A stretch of DNA of 8,541 bases from positions 1 through 8,541 of the forward strand of contig JASLEM010000116.1 in assembly GCA_030151165.1 (NCBI GenBank), given 5' to 3'. This document shows, in pieces, positions 1-6,748 of the stretch (its first letter is position 1; the number at the start of each line of letters is the position of its first letter). A program made the position numbers and the translations under genes. The notes below the pieces were generated by a model. That model searched no databases and was not told the DNA's origin. It was given only the letters and a program-made list of their open reading frames with translations. This DNA comes from Burkholderiaceae bacterium. GTDB lineage: Bacteria > Pseudomonadota > Gammaproteobacteria > Burkholderiales > Burkholderiaceae.

Positions 1-1
1 G

Positions 2-1567
2 CAGCGCGCGCTCGCGGAAGCCGCCGCGCGGCTCGCCGGCGAGGCGGGCGTGGCGCCGTGGCTGTTCGAGGTCGGCGTCGACGCGAGCACCGAAGCCGCC
101 GAGGCGATCGCGATGATGCTGCCGTGGCCGGACGACGAGGCCTCGCCGCCCGCACCCGGCTCGCGCCCGACGCTGGCCGACTGGCTCGCGTCCTGGCACG
201 CGGCCGCCGCGTCGCCGCCCGATCGTCGCGCCGGGGCGATCGCCGCCGCCATCGCCACGCTCGACGACGCCTTCTCCCGCCGCTGGGCCGTGCGCGCCGC
301 CTGCGGCCTCGCGCGGCCGGTGGCGAGCGCGTGGCAATGGCAGCGCGCCTGGGCGCTCGCGTTCGACGAGGATGCCCACGCGCTTGCCTGGGCCTGGCAC
401 CGCACCGGCAGCTTCGAGGCCGTGGCCGATGTCGCGCTGCCGCACCTGCGTCCGCGCGCGTTCGCGCCGTTGCCCGAGTCGCCGGCCGACGAGCACGCCG
501 CCCTGCTCGCGGCGTGGCGGCAGGGCGCGCTGCGGGCCGAACCGCGCTGGCGGGGCGAGCGCGTGCAGGTCGTGCGGCACGGCCGCGCGCTCGCGGTGTG
601 GCGGCGCGCGGGCGGCCTCGCGAACGCGGCCTTGCCCGAGGCGCTGCTCGACGCCGACGCCTGGCCCGACCCGTGCGTGATCGACGGCGTGCTGGTCGCG
701 CGCCAGGGCGGCGTCGTGGTCGACCTCGAGATCGACGCGCGCGACGCGACGTGGCACCTCGTGCTGGTCGACTGGCAGCGCTGGGCCGCCGACGACGGCG
801 GCGTGCTGCCCGCGGACGAGCGCCGCGCACGCCTGCACGCGCGTTGGCCGGCGGTCGAGGTCGATACGGCCCGGGGCATCGTCGCGGTCGTGCTGCCGGC
901 GGTGTTCACGACGCCGACCGTCGAGCTTCCCGCCGACGTCGGCACCGACGAGCTGGCCGCCATCGCGGCGCGAGGACGGCACGCCGGCTGGAGCGGGCTC
1001 GTGCTGCGGCGGCGCCGCGACGAGCTGGCATGGAGCGTCCGCGCGGCCATGCACCGCGTGCGCGCCGTGCTGCAGTACGTGCCGTCCGACGCGCTCCCCT
1101 CGGCGGCCGCACTGGGCTTCGCCGAGTGCGGCTTCGCGCTGTGGAACCGCACGCCGCTGTCCGCCGAAGAGCAGCGCGACGCGATGACCGCCGCGATGGC
1201 CGGCGAGTTCCTGCCGGCGCCCGCCGACGCGCCCGAGCTCGGCGGCCTGCGCCTGCTGCCGCTGGCGCGCGTGGCGCTCGCGCTGCCCGACGATGAGCTC
1301 CGCGCGATCCACGCCTGGCTGCGCGCCCACACGGGCCAGCGCTTCGGCGCGATGCACGCGGTCGCGCCGGTGCTGGTGTTCGAGCTCGGCTTCGCCCGCG
1401 TGCGCGCGAGTCGTCGGCACCGGATCGGGCTCGTGCCGGAGCGGCCGCAGGTACTGCGCTGGCTGCGCGACGCGCCGGCCGGCGGCGCGGATCGGCTCGC
1501 CGACCTGCTGGCCGGGCTCGATACGGCGCCGGGTACGCCCGACGCGGCCGATGCCCGTTCCGGGTAG
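2..1567 (+). CDS. Degenerate ATP-dependent DNA ligase homologue (pseudo-ligase), 5'-truncated by the window
   Basis: The frame is open from base 2 (521 codons visible), and the residues before GTG 50 already match the ligase N-terminal domain (ALAEAAARLAGEAGVAPWLF resembles 'REWAAEAAGIPDWLF'). GTG 50 is therefore not the start, and the gene begins outside the window. Family: ATP-dependent ligases of the ligase-associated DNA damage response type, which normally seal nicks via a lysyl-AMP intermediate. The match runs to the C-terminal OB-fold signature at about 1312-1480 (RFGAMHAVAPVLVFELGF, then PQVLRWLRD). The active site is lost. Motif I (Kx-D-G) reads RWRG at 545-556. Motif III (DGE) reads DGV at 683-691. 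Motif IV (EGLMLK) reads SGLVLR at 992-1009. Motif V (WKWK) appears as WSVR. About 15-20 residues between motifs III and IIIa seem missing. There is no frameshift and codon use is normal, so I infer a maintained non-catalytic protein. Its usual partners (Lhr-like helicase, metallo-beta-lactamase-fold exonuclease) would lie to the left, unseen. Family call firm; loss of activity is inference. Confidence 0.8.
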   Translation, partial: QRALAEAAARLAGEAGVAPWLFEVGVDASTEAAEAIAMMLPWPDDEASPPAPGSRPTLADWLASWHAAAASPPDRRAGAIAAAIATLDDAFSRRWAVRAACGLARPVASAWQWQRAWALAFDEDAHALAWAWHRTGSFEAVADVALPHLRPRAFAPLPESPADEHAALLAAWRQGALRAEPRWRGERVQVVRHGRALAVWRRAGGLANAALPEALLDADAWPDPCVIDGVLVARQGGVVVDLEIDARDATWHLVLVDWQRWAADDGGVLPADERRARLHARWPAVEVDTARGIVAVVLPAVFTTPTVELPADVGTDELAAIAARGRHAGWSGLVLRRRRDELAWSVRAAMHRVRAVLQYVPSDALPSAAALGFAECGFALWNRTPLSAEEQRDAMTAAMAGEFLPAPADAPELGGLRLLPLARVALALPDDELRAIHAWLRAHTGQRFGAMHAVAPVLVFELGFARVRASRRHRIGLVPERPQVLRWLRDAPAGGADRLADLLAGLDTAPGTPDAADARSG

Positions 1568-1670
1568 AGACGCGGCCGGCGCTTTGCCGTAGAGTCGTGG
1601 CGAGGGAGCCCGACCGCCGAGCCACGGCGCGCCGAACGATTCCCCCGGGCCTGCGGGCCGCCAAAACCAA

Positions 1671-1677
1671 AGGGGAG
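1671..1677 (+). promoter_or_regulatory. Ribosome binding site for the PAS histidine kinase (GTG start)
   Basis: The purine run AGGGGAG ends 5 bases before GTG 1683. It is the clearest Shine-Dalgarno in the window and it decides the GTG start; another GTG at 1679 is in a different frame. The rest of the 115-base gap after the ligase-like gene holds a weak extended -10-like element, TG-CCG-TAGAGT (1586-1595), without a convincing -35. It also holds a 6-bp inverted repeat, CGTGGC (1596-1601) / GCCACG (1621-1626), of unknown meaning. Confidence 0.6.
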
Positions 1678-1682
1678 CGTGC

Positions 1683-3617
1683 GTGGGGTTCGACCTCCGG
1701 GCTGACATCCGTCTCGTCTTCGATTCGTTCGATTCGGGCGTGATCTGGTACGACACGGCGTTGCGCATCGTGGACGCGAACCGCGCCGCACGGCGCGCGC
1801 TCGACCTGGGCGACGGGCCGATCGACGCGCACGCCGACCAGCTCGGCTGGGTCCAGTTCGACGAGCACGGCGAACCCTTGCCGTTCGAAAGCCGCCCCGT
1901 CTTCCGCGCGCGCCGCGACCCAGGCGTGGCGAAGAACGGCGTCGTCGTGGTCGACACGCCGCGCAACGGCCGGCGCTGGCTGCGCGTCAATGCGATCGCG
2001 GTCGACGACTCGTGGCCCGGCGGCCCCGCGGGCGTCGTCGCGTCGTTCATCGACTTCACGGACGAGCGCGAGGCGACGCGCGCGCTGGTCGAGAAGGAGC
2101 AGCTGTTCCGGATGTTCGGCGACCACTCGCTCGACCTGATGTGGATCGTCGACCCGCGCCAGCAGAAGCTGCTGTACGTCAACGACGCGGCCTACCGGCG
2201 GATCTGGGGGCGGTCGTCGGCGCCGCTCTACGCCGACCTGACGCGCTGGCTCGACGGCGTCGACCCGGAGGACGTGGCGCGCGTCGCCGCCGCCGCGCAG
2301 TCGATGACGTCGACCGGCACCTACGAGACCGAATACCGCATGCGCCGGCCCGACGGCCGCGTCGTCTGGATCCGCGGCCGCGGCTTCCCGCTGTACGGGC
2401 CGGACGGCCGCATGCGCTACATGGCCGGCTTCGCCGAGGACGTGACGCAGGCGCGCGCGGCCGAGGCGTTGCAGAGCGCGCACCGCCAGGCGCAGGAGCG
2501 GCTGGCACGCATCGTCGCGACGGCGCCCGGCGCCGTCCATTCCTATCGCCAGCGGCCCGACGGCGGCGGCGAGTTCACGTTCGCGAGCCCGGCGATCGTC
2601 GAGCTGCTGGGCGTCGACGCGGCGACGCTGGTCGAGCGCCACATCGACCTGCTCGACCTCGTCGACGCCGACGACCGCGGCCTGCTCGCCGAATCGCTGC
2701 GCCGCTCGGCGGCCTTCGGCAACGCGTGGCTCGCGACCTTCCGCGTGCCGGCGACGCCCACCGGCGCGCGTTGCATCGAGGCGCACTCGATGCCCACGCA
2801 CGAGGCCGACGGCGCCGTCGTCTGGCACGGCTTCTTCATCGACATCACCGAGCGCCGCCGCGCCGAGGAGCAGATCCGCCTGCTCAACGTGGAGCTGGAG
2901 CAGCGCGTGGCGGAGCGCACCGCGGAGCTGGAGGCCAAGCACCGCGAGATGGAGTCGTTCACGTATTCCGTCTCGCACGACCTGAAGGCGCCGCTGCGCG
3001 GCATCGACGGCTACAGCCGCCTGCTCGAGTCCGACCACGCCGCGACGCTCGACGACGAGGGGCGGCTGTTCGTCGACATGATCCGCAAGGCCACCGCGCA
3101 GATGGGCGAGCTGATCGACGACCTGCTCGAATACTCGCGCGTCGAGCGCGGCCGGCCGCAGCTCGCGCCGATCGCGGCGGCGCCGCTCGTGGAGACGGTG
3201 CGGGCCGCCGTCGCGGTCGAGGCGGATGCGGCGGGCATCGCGATCGACGTCGTCGCCGACCCGGCGCTGCGCGTGGTCGGCGAGCGCGACGGCATCCTGC
3301 TCGCGCTGCGCAACCTGGTCGACAACGCGATCAAGTTCACGCGCGGCCAGCCGCGGCGCGCGATCGAGATCGGCGTTCGCCGCGACGGCGCGCGCGGGCT
3401 GTTCTGGGTCGCCGACAGCGGCTCGGGCTTCGACATGAAATACCACGACCGCATCTTCGAGATCTTCCAGCGCCTGCACCGCGCCGAAGCCTATCCCGGC
3501 ACCGGTGTCGGCCTGGCGATCGTGCGCAAGGCGGTGGAGCGCATGCACGGGCGCGTCTGGGCGCGCAGCGCGCCGGGCGAGGGCGCCACGTTCTACCTCG
3601 AGCTGCCGCTCGGCTGA
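1683..3617 (+). CDS. Soluble PAS-PAS-PAS sensor histidine kinase
   Basis: 644 residues, no signal peptide and no hydrophobic membrane span, so a cytoplasmic sensor. Three PAS domains are visible: about residues 10-129 (ends FIDFTDERE), 140-260 (starts QLFRMFGDHS, with PAC-like GFAEDVTQ) and 275-392 (ends FFIDITERRRAEEQ). A charged coiled coil (about 393-430, LNVELEQRVAERTAELEAKH) connects to the HisKA dimerisation helix. H-box SHDLKAPLRG carries phospho-acceptor H432. The HATPase domain shows N-box N544/N548 (NLVDNAIKF), G1 box DSGSG at 578-582, F-box FEIFQRLHR, and G2 box GTGVGLA at 606-612. All look intact, so autophosphorylation is expected. The H-box sequence and the stand-alone receiver downstream resemble phytochrome/Rcp1-type kinases, but there is no GAF or PHY domain, so the signal is unknown. 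It has no receiver or Hpt domain; its likely targets are the receiver proteins encoded at 3714 and 4156. Start: GTG with a good Shine-Dalgarno. Confidence 0.93.
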   Translation: MGFDLRADIRLVFDSFDSGVIWYDTALRIVDANRAARRALDLGDGPIDAHADQLGWVQFDEHGEPLPFESRPVFRARRDPGVAKNGVVVVDTPRNGRRWLRVNAIAVDDSWPGGPAGVVASFIDFTDEREATRALVEKEQLFRMFGDHSLDLMWIVDPRQQKLLYVNDAAYRRIWGRSSAPLYADLTRWLDGVDPEDVARVAAAAQSMTSTGTYETEYRMRRPDGRVVWIRGRGFPLYGPDGRMRYMAGFAEDVTQARAAEALQSAHRQAQERLARIVATAPGAVHSYRQRPDGGGEFTFASPAIVELLGVDAATLVERHIDLLDLVDADDRGLLAESLRRSAAFGNAWLATFRVPATPTGARCIEAHSMPTHEADGAVVWHGFFIDITERRRAEEQIRLLNVELEQRVAERTAELEAKHREMESFTYSVSHDLKAPLRGIDGYSRLLESDHAATLDDEGRLFVDMIRKATAQMGELIDDLLEYSRVERGRPQLAPIAAAPLVETVRAAVAVEADAAGIAIDVVADPALRVVGERDGILLALRNLVDNAIKFTRGQPRRAIEIGVRRDGARGLFWVADSGSGFDMKYHDRIFEIFQRLHRAEAYPGTGVGLAIVRKAVERMHGRVWARSAPGEGATFYLELPLG

Positions 3618-3679
3618 GGCGCGCCGGCGGGGGCGTCCGGCCGCCCGGCGGCCCCTTCCGGCACCGCACGATTCAGGGG

Positions 3680-3707
3680 TGGACGAGCCCAACCATTTCG
3701 CTATGCT
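3680..3707 (+). promoter_or_regulatory. Candidate sigma70-type promoter for the receiver / GGDEF-EAL genes
   Basis: TGGACG (3680-3685, four of six matches to TTGACA) and TATGCT (3702-3707, four of six to TATAAT) are separated by 16 bases in the 96-base gap after the kinase gene. Transcription would begin about 7 bases after the -10 element, at or next to ATG 3714. That fits the absence of a recognisable Shine-Dalgarno before that ATG. Sequence-only prediction; such half-matches can occur by chance. Confidence 0.35.
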
Positions 3708-3713
3708 GGGCGG

Positions 3714-4136
3714 ATGGAAGACCGTCGCCCGATCCTGCTGGTCGAAGACACCCCGATGGATGTCGACCTGACCCGGCGCGCGTTCGCGAAGCGCCACATC
3801 GTCAACGTGCTGGAGGTGGCGCGCGACGGCGAGGAAGCGCTCGGCTGGATAGGGCGCTGGGAGGCCGGACACCCGCTGCCGGTGGTGATCCTGCTCGACC
3901 TGAAGCTGCCGCGCGTGAGCGGCCTCGAGGTGCTGCGCCAGCTGAAGGCGCACGCGCAGTTCTGCCGCATCCCGGTCGTCATCCTCACTACGTCGCGCGA
4001 GGACGCCGACGTCGCCGCGGCCTACGCGCTGGGCGTCAACTCGTACATCGTCAAGCCGGTCGAATTCGAGAAGTTCATCGACGTCGCGGCGCAGATCGAC
4101 CTGTACTGGTGCGTGCTGAACCAGCAATCCGCCTGA
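3714..4136 (+). CDS. Single-domain response regulator, Rcp1/CheY-like
   Basis: 140 residues forming one receiver domain with no output domain. The acidic pair is E11-D12 in ILLVEDTP, the phospho-acceptor is D62 in ILLDLKLP, the switch threonine is T92 (VILTTS) and the conserved lysine is K114 followed by Pro (IVKP). The length, the NSYIVKPVEFEKF segment and the C-terminal QIDLYWCVLNQ tail are typical of the Rcp1 family, partners of soluble PAS or phytochrome kinases. ATG 3714 is chosen because the first beta strand begins at residue 7 and no in-frame start lies close upstream. The gene sits 96 bases after the kinase and 19 bases before the two-receiver GGDEF-EAL gene, so it is probably phosphorylated by that kinase. 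It could act by protein-protein contact, as a phosphate sink, or as a phosphate shuttle; the sequence does not decide between these. Confidence 0.93.
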   Translation: MEDRRPILLVEDTPMDVDLTRRAFAKRHIVNVLEVARDGEEALGWIGRWEAGHPLPVVILLDLKLPRVSGLEVLRQLKAHAQFCRIPVVILTTSREDADVAAAYALGVNSYIVKPVEFEKFIDVAAQIDLYWCVLNQQSA

Positions 4137-4155
4137 ACCCATCGCGTCGGTCGCC

Positions 4156-6726
4156 ATGCGAGTCCTGTACGTCGAAGACAACGAACTGGACGCCGACCTG
4201 ACCCGCCGCCGGCTGGCGAAGATCGCGCCCGGCGTCCGCATCGAGACCGCGTACACGCTCGCCGCCGCCCGCGCGCGGCTCGACGCCATGGCCGCCGGCA
4301 ACGACCTGCCCGACGTGCTGCTGGTCGACGTCCGCCTGCCCGATGGCAACGGCCTCGAGCTGCTCGGCGAGGTGCGCGGGCGGCGGCTGCCGGTGGCGGT
4401 GGTGATGCTCACGGGCTCGGGCGACGAGGCGCTCGTGGTGACTGCGCTGCGCAGCGGCGCCGACGACTACGTCGTCAAGTCGGGCACCTACCTCGAGCAC
4501 CTGCCGGCCACGCTGGAGGCCGTCGTCGAGGCCTTCCGCGCGACGCCGGTGCACCAGGCGACGCCCATCCACGTGCTGTACGCCGAGCCGAACGCCAGCG
4601 ATGTCGACCTGCTGCAGCGCCACCTCGCGCGCTACGCGCCGCACGTGCAGGTCGAGGCGGTGCCGGACGCGGCGGCGGCGCTCGCGCGGCTGCCGTCGGA
4701 TGCCGGCGAGGCCGCGGCCGGCGGCCCGCCGCCCGACGTGCTGCTGCTCGACTTCAAGCTCCCCGGCATGGACGCGCTCGACGTCGTGCGCGAGGTGCGC
4801 CAGGCGCGCGGCCTCGCGCTGCCCATCATCGTCATCACCGGCCAGGGCGACGAGACGAGCGCCGCGCAGACGCTCAAGCTCGGCGCGACCGACTACCTCG
4901 TCAAGCAGGACGACCTGCTGGTGCGCCTGCCCGTCGCGATCGAGAACGCGTGGTACCGCGCGCAGCTGGAGCGCGAGCGCGGCGCGCTGCGCGAGAGCGA
5001 GGAGCGCTTCCGCCAGATGGCCGAGTCGATCGCCGACGTGTTCTGGCTCAGCGACCCGCCGCGCAAGCGCATGCTCTACATGAGCCCCGCCTTCGAGCGC
5101 ATCTGGTGCCTGCCGGTCTCGGTCGTCTACGACCATTGGCGCGCGTGGCTGGACTACGTGCACGCCGACGACCGCGAGCGCATCCGCGCGCGCATGGACG
5201 TGCTCGACCAGGACGACTTCGAGCTCGAGTTCCGCGTCTGCCCGCCCGGCGTGGAGATGCGCCACGTCGTCATGCGCGTCTTCCTCGTGCGCGACGGCGC
5301 GGACCACCACGTGCGGCGCGCCGGCGTCTGGCAGGACGTCACCGAGCGCAAGCGCCAGGAGGCGCGCATCGAGCACCTCGCGTACCACGACTCGCTCACC
5401 GGCCTGCCCAACCGCACGATGCTGATGGACCGGCTCGCGCAGGCGCTATCGCACGCGCAGCGCGCGCAGCAGCAGGTCGCGGTGCTGTTCATCGACCTCG
5501 ACCGCTTCAAGATCGTCAACGACTCGCTCGGCCACCACGTCGGCGACCAGCTGCTGCAGGAGGTCGCGCGCCGGCTGCGCAGCGCGGTGCGCGACGACGA
5601 CACCGTCGCGCGCGTCGGCGGCGACGAGTTCCAGCTCGTGCTCGGCAACGTCGCCGGGCTGGCCGACACCGCGCGCGTCGCGGAGAAGCTGATGCACGTG
5701 CTCGGCGCGCCCTTCGTGCTCGAGGGCCAGGAGCTGCACGTCACCGCGAGCCTCGGCGTGAGCCTGTTCCCGCGCGACGGCGCGAGCGGCGAGCTGTTGC
5801 TGAAGTACGCCGACACCGCGCTCTACGAGGCCAAGGGCGAGGGCCGCAACGCCTACCGCTTCTTCAGCCCGGAGATGAACGAGCAGGCGCACGGCCGGCT
5901 GCGCATGGAGAACGACCTGCGGCGCGCGGTGGAGCGGCGCGAGCTGGAGCTGCACTACCAGCCGCAGCTCGACCTCGCGAGCGGCGAGGTCAGCGCCGTC
6001 GAGGCGCTCGTGCGCTGGAACCATCCGCTGCGCGGCCTGATCCCGCCGAACGCGTTCATCCCGATGGCCGAGGAGACCGGCCTGGTGCTGAGCATCGGCG
6101 AATGGGTGCTCAACGAGGCCTGCCGCCAGGTCGCGACGTGGCAGCGCGAGGGCATCGCGTTGCCGCGCGTGGCCGTCAACATCTCCGCGCGCCAGCTGCA
6201 GCGGCCCGGGCTCGACGGCGCCGTGCGCCACGCGCTGACCGCGAGCGGGCTCGCCCCGTGCGCGCTGGAACTCGAGATCACCGAGAGCAGCGTGATGCTC
6301 GACCCGCAGCATGCGCAGAGCGTGCTGCAGTCGCTGCGCGACCTCGGCGTGCAGCTGTCGATCGACGACTTCGGCACCGGCTACTCGAGCCTCGCGTACC
6401 TGAAGCGCCTGCCGCTCGACCGGCTCAAGATCGACCGCTCGTTCATCCACGGCTTCCCGGCCGACGGCGACGACGCGGCGATCGTCGAGACCATCATCGT
6501 GATGACGCACAAGCTGGGCCTGCGCGTGATCGCGGAGGGCGTGGAGACGCTGGAGCAGCGCCTGCAGCTGGTGCGCCAGGGCTGCGACGAGATGCAGGGC
6601 TTCCTGCTCGCTCGCCCGGCGCCGGCCCACGAATTGCCGCCGTTGCTGGAGCGCCTGCAGCAGGCCGCCGCGGCCGCGCGGCTGGCGGCCCGGGCCGGCG
6701 ACGGCGATTGCGACGACAGCGCATGA
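4156..6726 (+). CDS. Receiver-receiver-PAS-GGDEF-EAL cyclic-di-GMP turnover protein
   Basis: 856 residues, cytoplasmic, no membrane span. Receiver 1 (about 1-128) has E7-D8, phospho-acceptor D58, T86 and K108. Receiver 2 (about 137-265) has D199, T228 and K250, but its N-terminal acidic pair is E144-P145. A PAS domain follows (about 279-400, ending VWQDVTERKRQE). The GGDEF domain starts near HDSLTGLPNR (411) with GGDEF at 488-492 and an inhibitory-site RxxD (R479-D482) five residues before it. The EAL domain has EAL at 616-618, N675, E707/E710, D737-D738 (DDFGTG), K758, E794 and Q814, so all expected metal and catalytic positions are filled. It should be able to make and degrade c-di-GMP; which activity dominates, and how phosphorylation switches it, is not readable. 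It probably shares a transcript with the receiver gene (19-base gap). No clear Shine-Dalgarno precedes ATG 4156, so translational coupling is plausible. The transferase gene starts 22 bases after its stop. Confidence 0.95.
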   Translation: MRVLYVEDNELDADLTRRRLAKIAPGVRIETAYTLAAARARLDAMAAGNDLPDVLLVDVRLPDGNGLELLGEVRGRRLPVAVVMLTGSGDEALVVTALRSGADDYVVKSGTYLEHLPATLEAVVEAFRATPVHQATPIHVLYAEPNASDVDLLQRHLARYAPHVQVEAVPDAAAALARLPSDAGEAAAGGPPPDVLLLDFKLPGMDALDVVREVRQARGLALPIIVITGQGDETSAAQTLKLGATDYLVKQDDLLVRLPVAIENAWYRAQLERERGALRESEERFRQMAESIADVFWLSDPPRKRMLYMSPAFERIWCLPVSVVYDHWRAWLDYVHADDRERIRARMDVLDQDDFELEFRVCPPGVEMRHVVMRVFLVRDGADHHVRRAGVWQDVTERKRQEARIEHLAYHDSLTGLPNRTMLMDRLAQALSHAQRAQQQVAVLFIDLDRFKIVNDSLGHHVGDQLLQEVARRLRSAVRDDDTVARVGGDEFQLVLGNVAGLADTARVAEKLMHVLGAPFVLEGQELHVTASLGVSLFPRDGASGELLLKYADTALYEAKGEGRNAYRFFSPEMNEQAHGRLRMENDLRRAVERRELELHYQPQLDLASGEVSAVEALVRWNHPLRGLIPPNAFIPMAEETGLVLSIGEWVLNEACRQVATWQREGIALPRVAVNISARQLQRPGLDGAVRHALTASGLAPCALELEITESSVMLDPQHAQSVLQSLRDLGVQLSIDDFGTGYSSLAYLKRLPLDRLKIDRSFIHGFPADGDDAAIVETIIVMTHKLGLRVIAEGVETLEQRLQLVRQGCDEMQGFLLARPAPAHELPPLLERLQQAAAAARLAARAGDGDCDDSA

Positions 6727-6748
6727 GCGCACGAAAGGGCCTGCGAGG

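Noticed and set aside
50..52. GTG at 50 as the start of the ligase-like gene.
   Set aside because: The in-frame sequence from base 2 to 49 already matches the ligase N-terminal domain, so the gene begins upstream of the window.
1586..1595. TG-CCG-TAGAGT as a promoter for the histidine kinase.
   Set aside because: The -10 match is partial and no acceptable -35 lies 16-18 bases upstream (around 1567-1572). It is noted with the ribosome binding site only.
906..4412. A very long open frame on the minus strand (over 1100 codons) spanning the ligase-like, kinase and receiver genes.
   Set aside because: Its translation is low-complexity Arg/Ala/Asp/Val-rich and has no recognisable domain. It lies opposite three clearly recognised genes. 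Long antisense open frames are expected where third codon positions are almost all G/C.
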